Positions 11,599 through 19,772 of a DNA stretch of 35,052 bases are shown here, one piece after another. The translations under genes and the position numbers were made by a program. Within the stretch, counting starts at the first letter, position 1, and every line of letters starts with the position of its first letter. Source of the DNA: a virus. A model generated the notes under the pieces. That model had not been told where the DNA came from. It made no database searches and was given only the letters and a program-made list of their open reading frames with translations. Where the stretch lies: the IMG/VR virus record IMGVR_UViG_3300022918_000025, positions 1-35,052 of that record, one strand, 5' to 3'.

Positions 11599-12080
11599 GA
11601 TTCATTGCTCGATGATAGTGCATTAGATTCGATCACTGGCAACGGATGCATGGTAAATGGATATCTGGATGGAAATCGGTAGCCTGCCACTCGTGAAGTC
11701 TCAAATGGCGTTATGCATACTTGATTGCCTTGATTGCCACCTAGCACGAGAATACGGCCGCTGCTGTCCTTGCCTACAACAAAGCCTACATGACCACCAC
11801 CAGTACGAGTAAACACCGCCACACAGCCAACCATAGGTTGTTGTAAGTGTTCGCCCCATGTCAGCCACTCCAAGGCACGGTAGTATTTAGCAGGATAAGC
11901 ATAACCAGCCTCTTGCATGCAGTGAGCGCAGAAAGTTCCACACCACGGGTCTTCGTCGGTGACTATCCATGACTTGAGCTTCTTGAGCCAGCCCATGATG
12001 ATAGAATTGTGTTTAGCCCCTGGTATCTCTTTAATGCCGATATCCTTACGGGCTATTTCTATCCATTTAGGTTCAGTCAT
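11595..12080 (-). CDS. Endolysin, CHAP/NlpC-P60-like amidase or endopeptidase (161 aa)
   Basis: Papain-like cell-wall hydrolase: D-P-W-C-G-T-F with nucleophile Cys47, G-G-G-H-V-G-F-V-V-G with His97, and G-G-N-Q-G-N with Asn116. The order and spacing match the TIGR02594/CHAP type. No signal peptide, so it needs a holin; several small membrane proteins lie just upstream. It cuts peptide cross-links or the amide bond of peptidoglycan; the exact bond cannot be told. Confidence 0.87.
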   Translation of the reverse strand: MTEPKWIEIARKDIGIKEIPGAKHNSIIMGWLKKLKSWIVTDEDPWCGTFCAHCMQEAGYAYPAKYYRALEWLTWGEHLQQPMVGCVAVFTRTGGGHVGFVVGKDSSGRILVLGGNQGNQVCITPFETSRVAGYRFPSRYPFTMHPLPVIESNALSSSNES

Positions 12081-12336
12081 AAGCAGCCTCTACATGTTCT
12101 TCCTTGCGTGTGCGTCTGCGATCTGTGAATATAATCGCAGTTATACCTGCCAGTAGTCCAACGACAGACAGGCTAGTCCCTGAGTAATATGTCCACATGG
12201 CTACACCAAGGATTGAAGCAAAGAACAAGATATAAGAGTAAACCCTCATACGCTTGGTTTCTTTCTCCATCTTTACCGCTTCATCAAGGCAATGCGCTAC
12301 TAATAAAAAGCATGTCAGGTAAACAATCCAACTCAT
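12073..12336 (-). CDS. Putative holin, three membrane segments (87 aa)
   Basis: Hydrophobic segments at about 2-17, 33-52 and 55-70 and a highly charged C-terminus (D-R-R-R-T-R-K-E-E-H) match class I holin layout. It directly precedes and overlaps the endolysin. ATGA overlap with the gene before. The neighbouring membrane proteins are alternatives for the holin. Confidence 0.65.
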   Translation of the reverse strand: MSWIVYLTCFLLVAHCLDEAVKMEKETKRMRVYSYILFFASILGVAMWTYYSGTSLSVVGLLAGITAIIFTDRRRTRKEEHVEAAYD

Positions 12337-12686
12337 GGCTTATTGCTCCATAGCCCCAGTAGTTTTTGCAGAAATGGGATTGGGCTTTTTTCAAACATAC
12401 CCGCTAATTTGTAGATTCCCGATACTAATTTGTAACCTATTAGTCCGAACAGCAAACCTAATATACCGACTATCCCGAATAGGTTTTCAAAGTTATTAAT
12501 TAAACCATACGCCAAAATTACTTTTGTTGCTATCAGCGTAGGCAGAAAGAAAGCAAAGCAGATTCCTACAAGGAATATGGCCCATGCTTCAGGTTTAGAT
12601 ACGTCCTTCTTGGCGATGATGGCAGCATATGCACCGACGCTCCCAGCAAGAGTACCGCCGATTTTTAATGCTATCCATTCGTTCAC
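12333..12686 (-). CDS. Membrane protein, possible second holin (117 aa)
   Basis: GTG start with AAGGA upstream. Three hydrophobic segments: about 8-25 (G-G-T-L-A-G-S-V-G-A-Y-A-A-I-I-A), 35-56 (A-I-F-L-V-G-I-C-F-A-F-F-L-P) and 67-91. The beginning resembles phage holin-type membrane proteins that lie before endolysins. Role in lysis is inferred from position. Confidence 0.6.
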   Translation of the reverse strand: MNEWIALKIGGTLAGSVGAYAAIIAKKDVSKPEAWAIFLVGICFAFFLPTLIATKVILAYGLINNFENLFGIVGILGLLFGLIGYKLVSGIYKLAGMFEKSPIPFLQKLLGLWSNKP

Positions 12687-12687
12687 G

Positions 12688-12918
12688 TTATTTCCTTATG
12701 TTGTCGTATTGGTCGTGTGCAAGTTGCGGCAACACTGGAAGAAACAATGATCTGCGGGTAAGCGCAAACCATAGAAGCGTTATGTACATGATGCGATTGC
12801 TGGTATCTACTCCAGTGCCTTTTGGTTCAGCCTTCAATACTAGGATGAGGACAAATAAGCCAAACATGAATATAGGGGTCATTAGTGCGATTATAACTAA
12901 CAGTAAAAAGTTAATCAT
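12688..12918 (-). CDS. Small membrane protein (76 aa)
   Basis: ATG 12918 overlaps the previous stop (ATGA); the in-frame TTG six bases upstream is less likely. First segment residues 2-29 is very hydrophobic (I-N-F-L-L-L-V-I-I-A-L-M-T-P-I-F-M-F-G-L-F-V-L-I), a second weaker one is at about 43-65. Part of the membrane-protein cluster next to the lysis genes. Confidence 0.6.
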   Translation of the reverse strand: MINFLLLVIIALMTPIFMFGLFVLILVLKAEPKGTGVDTSNRIMYITLLWFALTRRSLFLPVLPQLAHDQYDNIRK

Positions 12919-13223
12919 CGACAATGTCCAGGCAATATGTAGTTAAGCAAATCACAGAGCTTATTAGCCAGCTTCCCACGATATCCAGACTTAGACTTTA
13001 GGCGTTCGATTCGCTGGGTTAGGAGCCATTCATGCGGCCAGTCCCAGAATACTACGGTAGCCCACACGACATTAACTACCATGTCGATTACTGCACCTAT
13101 CATGGTCACTAGCCAGTAAGCTATCTTTGCTATTACATTAACGTTCTGGTGCGGGTATAGGTAAGCGTAGAGGATATAAATTAGAAACAAAGAAATAGGA
13201 TTGAAAATGAGCGCGAATGTCAT
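12915..13223 (-). CDS. Phage membrane protein of 'WPxEWLxxxR' type (102 aa)
   Basis: Two hydrophobic regions (residues 3-22 and about 30-59), then the pattern D-W-P-H-E-W-L-L-T-Q-R-I-E-R-L-K. This is conserved among phage membrane proteins encoded near tail and lysis genes. The C-terminal half is basic and has C-D-L-L-N. Function unknown. Confidence 0.68.
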   Translation of the reverse strand: MTFALIFNPISLFLIYILYAYLYPHQNVNVIAKIAYWLVTMIGAVIDMVVNVVWATVVFWDWPHEWLLTQRIERLKSKSGYRGKLANKLCDLLNYILPGHCR

Positions 13224-13552
13224 AACAGGTTTCTTATTTCTTCACGCTTGGCGGCAGCAATGGCATCAAGGTCTTTAAACCCTTTATAGGCTGGAAGCTG
13301 TGCTAACTGTTCAGGTGTATATCCGAGAGATGGGCGTAGGAACTCATAAAGCTTGATGAATGTTTCACGGATGGCGCGGAGAGAGGTTCCCCTACGCTCA
13401 AGAGCATCCAATTCAGCTTTAAGAAAGTTAACAATCTCCTCTATGGTTGGCTTTAGTTCATCGCTATCATCTTCCACCCATTCAGTAGCATATTCCTGTG
13501 GGTTTGAATAAGTGGCTACAATCTTCCCTCCTGACCGTTGTACGTATGGCAT
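13220..13552 (-). CDS. Tail-fibre-associated protein, possible assembly chaperone (110 aa)
   Basis: M-P-Y-V-Q-R-S-G-G-K-I-V-A-T-Y-S-N-P-Q is a common start of small proteins encoded directly after tail fibre genes. The rest is helical and acidic (E-E-I-V-N-F-L-K-A-E-L-D-A-L-E-R). Its ATG shares a base with the fibre stop (TAATG), so the two are translated together. A chaperone role is inferred. Confidence 0.6.
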   Translation of the reverse strand: MPYVQRSGGKIVATYSNPQEYATEWVEDDSDELKPTIEEIVNFLKAELDALERRGTSLRAIRETFIKLYEFLRPSLGYTPEQLAQLPAYKGFKDLDAIAAAKREEIRNLL

Positions 13553-15024
13553 TACAGGCTCCTTTCCCTCAAGTCAGTCCAGCCTAACGTCTGGATTTGC
13601 AAGGTATTTGTAGTGAGTTCGCGATGGCGGATCTGAGCGGATGTGTTTGTCCAGCAATTAACCTGGGCGTTGAGTATTAACTGTGCGGCGTTGCTGTTTG
13701 TTCCTCCGATACTAAGCAAAGGAGATACGGTTGCCACTGGAGCGACATCGGCATTATTGGGGTCGGAGAAATATGAGCCGGCTGCGGTACCTGCTGGAAT
13801 TAATTGGGAAGCATTAAGCCATGCTTTAACTTTCCGGCCTCTTGGTACATCGCAAACAAGTAACGCAGCAGCGGGCGATCCTGCGCCATTAAACGCCAAA
13901 GCTGGAGGTGTAGACCAGAAGAAGTCATCTCCGAACTGTGTAAAGCCAGTCCATTGGGACGATGCGTTGGTTAGCGCGCCGCCTATGTATCGGTATTGGG
14001 TGTAATTGGTAGGCAATGTCGGAGCAGAGGACGATAGGCTGAATATCACATCAACCACGCCAGTGTCAGGACGGCGAATCAAGAAGAAGTAATACCAGGT
14101 AGACACAGCGATTGTGCCTGTATCGATACCACCATTGCCAGACCCGACAGCCCATGCGGACGTTGTCTTTGAAATGGCGGATGCCAAGGTCAGCGCCACT
14201 AGGTTCGTACTATCCATCCCTATGCCGGCAGACACGCTCATCGTAGTTGATGCGCCAGCAGTGGACATGGTAAGCCCTGACAGATAACCACGAGGCACAA
14301 TGACGGCAGCGGTGATATCCGCTACAGTGGCGATTACCCCATCTTTGTCTGGTACCGTTAATGTTCTGGTAGTTCCGGTAGTCAGTCCGTCAACCTCAAG
14401 AGCTACTTTCTTGGTCTTGTCAGCGCTTCCCGATACTCTGAATACGTTATCAGGTAACACGGGGGCAGATGTATTATCTGGAGTGATGAGTCCAAGTTGT
14501 ACGGAGCTTAAGCCGGCATCCAGCACAGAAACGCCATCCATGGACAACGTAACCGTGGTCAAAGCAGTGAAGACTGCGCTAGCGATAGTTCCGTAAACTG
14601 TGCCGGCCGTAACAGTAGCTTTTACCCTTCGCCCCACAGTGAAATTACTTGTCTGGTCGCCAGGGACTGTGAATGACGTGGCGTTTATATAAGTAGGAGC
14701 AACCCCAGAGGATATCCACTGATCTAGAGATACTGTGTTGTCACCGATGCCGGTTACATTATCGAATTCTCTTATGAAATTGTTATTACTATCAAACAAC
14801 CTTAGCTTGTAACTCAATCCCTCGGTCAGCCAGATAGGGCTTGCAACCTCCGCTCTTGCGTTCAATACGATGGGATTGGCTTGCGCAGTCAATCCTGAAG
14901 AGCTTGTATATGTTGTCTGCGGAGTGACAGATCCTGCTGCATAGGTGTAAATTAGGCCACCAGATAGCAAATTTCCGCTAGAATCAAACTGTGTATCCTG
15001 GAATACGGGAGATAACTTTGCCAT
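13552..15024 (-). CDS. Tail fibre / receptor-binding protein (490 aa)
   Basis: N-terminus M-A-K-L-S-P-V-F-Q-D-T-Q-F-D-S-S-G-N-L-L-S-G-G and S-G-L-T-A-Q-A-N-P-I-V-L-N is a typical phage tail-protein attachment module (about residues 1-95). A beta-rich, Ser/Thr/Ala/Gly-rich shaft and a variable end follow (T-N-T-L-Q-I-Q-T-L-G-W). It lies next to the ejection proteins, where P22 has its tailspike. It probably binds the host surface; no enzyme motif is seen. Confidence 0.82.
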   Translation of the reverse strand: MAKLSPVFQDTQFDSSGNLLSGGLIYTYAAGSVTPQTTYTSSSGLTAQANPIVLNARAEVASPIWLTEGLSYKLRLFDSNNNFIREFDNVTGIGDNTVSLDQWISSGVAPTYINATSFTVPGDQTSNFTVGRRVKATVTAGTVYGTIASAVFTALTTVTLSMDGVSVLDAGLSSVQLGLITPDNTSAPVLPDNVFRVSGSADKTKKVALEVDGLTTGTTRTLTVPDKDGVIATVADITAAVIVPRGYLSGLTMSTAGASTTMSVSAGIGMDSTNLVALTLASAISKTTSAWAVGSGNGGIDTGTIAVSTWYYFFLIRRPDTGVVDVIFSLSSSAPTLPTNYTQYRYIGGALTNASSQWTGFTQFGDDFFWSTPPALAFNGAGSPAAALLVCDVPRGRKVKAWLNASQLIPAGTAAGSYFSDPNNADVAPVATVSPLLSIGGTNSNAAQLILNAQVNCWTNTSAQIRHRELTTNTLQIQTLGWTDLRERSL

Positions 15025-15048
15025 CTATGGCTCCAATGAGAGGTTTAT

Positions 15049-15123
15049 ATGAGTATCCAGCTTATATGTATCGCTATACTTGCTGTTGTAGTGCTGTATT
15101 GGTTCTTTCTTAATCGCGGTTGA
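15049..15123 (+). CDS. Candidate 24-aa membrane micropeptide on the opposite strand
   Basis: Plus-strand ORF in the only sizeable gap (85 bases) between late genes. GAGAGG stands five bases before ATG 15049. The peptide M-S-I-Q-L-I-C-I-A-I-L-A-V-V-V-L-Y-W-F-F-L-N-R-G is a nearly ideal single membrane helix with a basic end. Its last 14 bases overlap the 3' end of the ejection gene. P22 carries its oppositely regulated immI region (including sieA) between gene 16 and its tailspike gene, the same location. No clear promoter found; chance remains possible. Confidence 0.4.
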   Translation: MSIQLICIAILAVVVLYWFFLNRG

Positions 15124-16798
15124 TAGCAGCTGCAATTGCCCCAGCCGGAGTGGTATTCCTTATTGCATTGGATATCCCCCTGGAGCCTTGTCCTATCTTG
15201 TAAGCGGCCTCGCCAGCAAGTCTAGGGGACTGGACTGCTAAAGCCGCTAGTAAAGCAGGATTCGTCACTGATGCCAGTCCGGTTGCACCAGCAACAACCT
15301 TTCCCAGGCCGCGCGGAGCAACACTATTCAATGCCTGTCCTGATAGCGCAGGCATTATTTCTTTACCACCTTGGGCTTCCAAATCCTTAGCCAGCTTTAG
15401 CCTATTTCCATAATTCGTATTAGCATTATTACGAGTCAGGGACTGTAATTTCCGCATAGCTGTATCAGCAGACGCTTTATTACCGAGAGATAATGCCTTT
15501 TCGATCTCTTGTATCTGGTCAGCAGCTTCTGAATAATTTTTCATTACCTTGGCGTACTCAGGCGCTTGAGTAGATATCTCAGACTTGATGGAGTTGTAAA
15601 CTTTTCCGGCGGCCGTTCTGGCAGTCTTTTCCTCAAATGGGATTGATTCTTGTATTCCTGATATCTTCTTCTTGAGTGCGTCTAATCCTTCCGGCGTGTG
15701 AAACTCTTTAGGATCTAGTTTCTTCCAGTCGTCAATGGCTTCCTTAATGTCTTTAAGCGCATCGCCTGCCTTCTTGTTGATATTCTGTCCTTTATAGGAG
15801 CCTATTTGTGAAGCGTCCTGCAAAGCTTTATCTATGCCATTGAAGTCGAGAACAGTCTTATCCTTGGATACTTGCTGTATCCCATTACGGTATTCGGCTG
15901 ATTTAGCCTGCTGCATGACTTGCAGATTGCTTTTAGCGTCCGCTAGCACATCTTCTATAGGCACATTACCGCGCATATTATCAACGAATGATTTTGCATT
16001 TTTACCGCCTTGAGCGCCAGAACGCGCAGCAGTCTTTATACTTTCGCCTCCGGTATGTGTGCCTAACTCGCCTACGGCTTCAGCAACGCGATTCCCGGCT
16101 ATTCCTAGCCCTTTACCTGCAATCGGTATAGCTGCACCAACCCCTGCGCCTTCTGGCACGCTCTTGGGGTCTATCAGCAATGTAGATCCAGCACCTGCGG
16201 TTGCACCACCAGCCACTTTGTTAACTAATGTCCCCTTTGTGCCACTAGAGGCGATAGATTCAGCAAGGGCCAATGCTTTTGGTGTTTGTGAGGCTAACTT
16301 CAACGTTCCTCCGACTACAGGGCCTACTGCTGCAGTCCCAGCTAGGTTAGTGCCGAATCTTCCTACTTGGAAAGGAATGCTGTTTTTGTTCTCTTGGTTG
16401 AATCCTTCGAGACTTGCTTCTCGTTCATTGTTTGCTGCCTCAATCTCATTATCCTTACCCATTGCGGATGAGGCTAGTCCTGCTATCTTGCGTGGGACGT
16501 ACGTAGATGCATTAATTAACGTGTTGCCGATATCAGCAGCGCCTGCTAATGCTCCTTTGCCTAGTTGCGTCACCATGCCTGGCTCATCTTCTTGTGGCTG
16601 GGCGGTCTGTGCTGGAGCCGCTTGTGTTGCAGTTTTAGCTTTTAACCCTACGACATGATTCAATACCTTGATTTGCTCTGCTTCTGGCAATCCTTTGAAG
16701 TCATTATCGCCTTTGGCGAGATGCTCGACAACCTTTGAGCGCTCTATCTCTGGTAGGCCAAGATAATCATCGTTATTGGCTAAATCTGAAAACTTCAT
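15110..16798 (-). CDS. DNA ejection protein, P22 gp16-like position (562 aa)
   Basis: Last of three large virion-interior genes between gp10-like and the fibre. It starts M-K-F-S-D-L-A-N-N-D-D-Y-L-G-L-P with two short helical repeats (L-P-E-I-E-R-S-K-V-V-E-H-L and L-P-E-A-E-Q-I-K-V-L-N-H-V). Then come Ala/Gly-rich, weakly hydrophobic stretches (about 75-250) and a helical middle, ending Ala-rich. Such composition is usual for proteins expelled with the DNA. Homology to gp16 is inferred from position and composition. Confidence 0.7.
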   Translation of the reverse strand: MKFSDLANNDDYLGLPEIERSKVVEHLAKGDNDFKGLPEAEQIKVLNHVVGLKAKTATQAAPAQTAQPQEDEPGMVTQLGKGALAGAADIGNTLINASTYVPRKIAGLASSAMGKDNEIEAANNEREASLEGFNQENKNSIPFQVGRFGTNLAGTAAVGPVVGGTLKLASQTPKALALAESIASSGTKGTLVNKVAGGATAGAGSTLLIDPKSVPEGAGVGAAIPIAGKGLGIAGNRVAEAVGELGTHTGGESIKTAARSGAQGGKNAKSFVDNMRGNVPIEDVLADAKSNLQVMQQAKSAEYRNGIQQVSKDKTVLDFNGIDKALQDASQIGSYKGQNINKKAGDALKDIKEAIDDWKKLDPKEFHTPEGLDALKKKISGIQESIPFEEKTARTAAGKVYNSIKSEISTQAPEYAKVMKNYSEAADQIQEIEKALSLGNKASADTAMRKLQSLTRNNANTNYGNRLKLAKDLEAQGGKEIMPALSGQALNSVAPRGLGKVVAGATGLASVTNPALLAALAVQSPRLAGEAAYKIGQGSRGISNAIRNTTPAGAIAAAINRD

Positions 16799-18186
16799 AG
16801 TCCATTCGCCTTAATGAAGTCAGCAGCCGTTTTAACCTTCCCTGGCTTAGTATCCATGCGTGAGTTTTTAGGCAATATCTGCCCTCCACCTAATGCGCTT
16901 GGCTGACTTTCATAACCTTCCGTGTCTAAAGGCTCCTTTCCGTAGTTCGCACGAACGCTATCAACATTCATCTTACGAAGGTTTACAGCACGCTCATTTA
17001 TTCTCTGAATTTCAGCAAGACGTTGCTTAACTACTCCCTGGTCGCTTATGTTGTCGAATAGTTCATTCCATGCTCGTTGTGCGTCACCATCGGTCTGCAC
17101 GCCCTTATTGAGCCGTAAGGAGTCATTGCGTAACTTCTCAAGAGTGGTTTTGAAAGAAGCAAAGTTACGGCTTTTCTCATCCGACATCCCAGTTTTATTC
17201 TTAACAAGGTTGCCGAGGTTCTTCAATGGCCCGAATTCTAACTTTCCAGAGTCAATTTGAGCTTGTACTGCAGACAAATCTGAATTAATGGCGGAAGCAG
17301 TGCCGATAGCATCCAGGTCTTCTTGCTGCATCTTCAGAGCAGCAGGCGGCAATGGTTTGGTATTTCCACCCTCTTTTGGCCCGCCAGGAATAGGGGATAA
17401 AGATCCGTCAGCGTTAAACCGATATCCAGATGGCGCTTTTTCTGTGCCTTCACCTGATTTACGTATTCCAGCCACTTGAATGGCGTTATCTCGATTCTTC
17501 TGATTTTCTTCAACCATCCGCGTGTTAGTGGCGATATTATCAGGACTTTGTGTACGCTGAACCTCATTAACTGTTCTTACAGCGCCAGTTACTGGGCTAG
17601 TAGCAATAGTTCTCTCAGTGCCGCCAAGGTTTTGTGTAGAGAAAGATTCTAGTTGTTTAGCAGCCTCAAGCCCTTGCTGGAAGTTTCGTGTAGCCCATCC
17701 TGCGATACCTTGCGGGTCACTCTGCGCCTCCTGCAGCTTTTGCTGTGCTTGTTCTGGTGTGATGATCTGGTTCTCAATGAGAATCCCAAGCCCAGACTGT
17801 AGACTTTCTGGCGTAGGATTGTCTTTAACATTCCCCATGACCGAGGATATGGCATCGGTGTGCTGTTTAGCAATCTTGTACTTTTGCTCTTGCTGCTCCA
17901 GGTCACCTTTCGTCATCTTCTGTTTTCTATCATTCAGCGCCTGTTCAGTATCGTAGTAGCCGGCCGCACGCAGTACTGGGCCTGCCTCGTCTTCTCCAAA
18001 CTCCCCCATGATCCTACGGATGTTTGAATCCTTAGTTTTATTCAGGTTGTAGTCGTCAATCTTCATCTGATTGATTTGACGTGCCTGTATAGCGTCTGCG
18101 ATATTCGACTTCTTGGCCTGGATATCAAGAGGACTTGTTATTTTGGGCGCTTGAGACTGCAGAATGATGCTTGCCGAATCTTCCAT
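16795..18186 (-). CDS. DNA ejection protein, P22 gp20-like position (463 aa)
   Basis: Long, charged, helix-rich protein with high Gln/Asn/Lys content and no signal peptide. It sits between the other two ejection proteins and is coupled to both (TAATG before, ATGA after). A glycine/proline-rich segment (about 255-285) separates N- and C-terminal helical regions. Function inferred from gene order. Confidence 0.68.
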   Translation of the reverse strand: MEDSASIILQSQAPKITSPLDIQAKKSNIADAIQARQINQMKIDDYNLNKTKDSNIRRIMGEFGEDEAGPVLRAAGYYDTEQALNDRKQKMTKGDLEQQEQKYKIAKQHTDAISSVMGNVKDNPTPESLQSGLGILIENQIITPEQAQQKLQEAQSDPQGIAGWATRNFQQGLEAAKQLESFSTQNLGGTERTIATSPVTGAVRTVNEVQRTQSPDNIATNTRMVEENQKNRDNAIQVAGIRKSGEGTEKAPSGYRFNADGSLSPIPGGPKEGGNTKPLPPAALKMQQEDLDAIGTASAINSDLSAVQAQIDSGKLEFGPLKNLGNLVKNKTGMSDEKSRNFASFKTTLEKLRNDSLRLNKGVQTDGDAQRAWNELFDNISDQGVVKQRLAEIQRINERAVNLRKMNVDSVRANYGKEPLDTEGYESQPSALGGGQILPKNSRMDTKPGKVKTAADFIKANGL

Positions 18187-19103
18187 TAGAACATCCCTCC
18201 AATCGCTTCACCTACACCACCTAAAGCACCACTAATAGCATTCCCGCTACCTACCCTTGCGGCCGCATTGTTTTTTCCCATAGCCGAATTAGCGCCGGCC
18301 AATGCAGTGGCTAGATTTGCTCCTGTTGATGCATCTGTATTCACGGCGTTTTGTCCCACTCCAGTTGTTCCCATCAGCATATTATAAATGTTGGATTTCT
18401 CCGATGTATTTCTATCATACGCGCCGGCGGTTTTGGTCTCACCATAATCATTCGCATAGCGTATCGCAGCCTTAGTGGCAGCGCCAGAATCAAATCCACC
18501 TAACGCCCTTGCACGAGCGTCTATGTTGCTTAGTCCTGTATCTAGCCCGAATTTAAGGCCATTTTGGTACACCAGGTCGCTGTCAAGATCACTTTTATCG
18601 AACTTCTTCATTAAAGAACCGAATCCGGATTGCCCTTCATAATCAGCTTGGCGTTTTGCATTATAGTCAGTAAAGTCTACCGATTTAAGTAAATCCGCAT
18701 TGGTACCTTCAAGGTTGCTTCCTTTATTTATATTTGGCGTTGTTCCATATCTGGCCTGGTGAGCCGCCATTGCTGAATCATAAGCAGCCTTGAACTGTGG
18801 ATTAGTGGCATACAGTTCTGAGTTGGGCACAAAGTTTCCCTGTGCATCTGCGGTGACCAGGGAGCTGGTATCTACTGGCTGATACCCTATTCCCAATAGT
18901 GCAGCTAGCTTACTGGCAGATGCAGATCCTAGATTACGATAAGGCGCGGTGTCAGACCGCGTGCGATCCCCGATCTTCTTGATTTCACTGATTCCGTCAT
19001 CAATGCCTGCATTTGCATCCTTTGCTGCGCCTTTTGCAGCATTGCTCGCAATAGCACCACCAGCTATCGAAACACCCGCACTTACTACCGCTGCCCATGC
19101 CAT
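18186..19103 (-). CDS. DNA ejection protein, P22 gp7-like position (305 aa)
   Basis: N-terminal Ala/Gly hydrophobic stretch (M-A-W-A-A-V-V-S-A-G-V-S-I-A-G-G-A-I-A), then D-T-A-P-Y-R-N-L-G and a Gly/Ala/Asn-rich end. This is a known layout for small phage ejection or internal virion proteins ('xTAPYRxxG'). First of the ejection group, TAATG-coupled to the next. Confidence 0.75.
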   Translation of the reverse strand: MAWAAVVSAGVSIAGGAIASNAAKGAAKDANAGIDDGISEIKKIGDRTRSDTAPYRNLGSASASKLAALLGIGYQPVDTSSLVTADAQGNFVPNSELYATNPQFKAAYDSAMAAHQARYGTTPNINKGSNLEGTNADLLKSVDFTDYNAKRQADYEGQSGFGSLMKKFDKSDLDSDLVYQNGLKFGLDTGLSNIDARARALGGFDSGAATKAAIRYANDYGETKTAGAYDRNTSEKSNIYNMLMGTTGVGQNAVNTDASTGANLATALAGANSAMGKNNAAARVGSGNAISGALGGVGEAIGGMF

Positions 19104-19104
19104 A

Positions 19105-19527
19105 TTATTTATCCTCTATCTGTTTAGCGAACGCCAAGTATTCATCGTAGGAGTGCGCTACGAACTGCTCTTCTATCTTGTCCACATCCGTTTCATCCGT
19201 GCCATGTATCGTTGTCCAGGTGGTATCCTCATGCGCATATGCTAGCCGTTTCGTTCCTGGCGGCGAAACAACGGTATAAGGTGCTTTCACTCTAATCACG
19301 CCGTTTTCGGTTGATATTGATAAATCACCTTTTGACATGATGTTCAGATTCTCGTACTTGTGGATATGCCCGGTTAATACCGTGCCTTTAGGAATAATCA
19401 ATTCCCTGGCATAAACACCTTTTGAGAAATATTCATTTACTTCAAGTTCAACAGCTTCCGTTTCCGACTTCATAATCTGCTCGAAGTCTTCTATTGTCTT
19501 GATGTGGCTTTCTACCAGTTGATTCAT
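19105..19527 (-). CDS. Cupin-fold phage protein (140 aa)
   Basis: Shows L-I-I-P-K-G-T-V-L-T-G-H-I-H-K-Y-E-N-L-N-I-M-S-K-G-D-L and V-S-P-P-G-T-K-R-L-A-Y-A-H-E-D-T-T-W-T-T-I-H-G-T-D-E-T-D. This is a conserved single-domain cupin of tailed phages; His pairs at G-H-I-H and later H residues could hold a metal. It lies among virion genes but an enzyme or structural role is not established. Coupled to its neighbours. Confidence 0.82.
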   Translation of the reverse strand: MNQLVESHIKTIEDFEQIMKSETEAVELEVNEYFSKGVYARELIIPKGTVLTGHIHKYENLNIMSKGDLSISTENGVIRVKAPYTVVSPPGTKRLAYAHEDTTWTTIHGTDETDVDKIEEQFVAHSYDEYLAFAKQIEDK

Positions 19528-19772
19528 GCCACCACTCCATCAGCACGTTTCCATATGATTGGGTCAACACTGTCTACAATGATTAGTCTGTTTATCGTAA
19601 TGTCCCAGAACATGAACCCTGGCTCTATATACCTAGTAGGACGTTGCGCAGTCGTTCCCCGCTGGACTCTAGGATTGATGGCGCAATCTCGTAGATTCTT
19701 AAGGAAAGTGAGGAACGGGCGAGTTGGGAAGTTGTTCTCCGAGATGTCGCCAGATGGGACTTCAAAGTCCAT
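19524..19772 (-). CDS. Hypothetical small virion-region protein (82 aa)
   Basis: The C-terminal half has I-E-P-G-F-M-F-W-D-I-T-I-N-R-L-I-I-V, close to the 'GxxFWDTTxxxLIxW' beta motif found in many phage tail and neck proteins. ATGA and TAATG overlaps link it to the cupin and the gp10-like gene. Possibly a minor tail or neck component. Confidence 0.65.
   Translation of the reverse strand: MDFEVPSGDISENNFPTRPFLTFLKNLRDCAINPRVQRGTTAQRPTRYIEPGFMFWDITINRLIIVDSVDPIIWKRADGVVA

Noticed and set aside
16059-16658. 199-codon plus-strand ORF inside the ejection gene
   Set aside because: Antisense reading of an Ala/Gly-rich gene gives long open frames rich in Pro and Ala. It has no start signals of its own.
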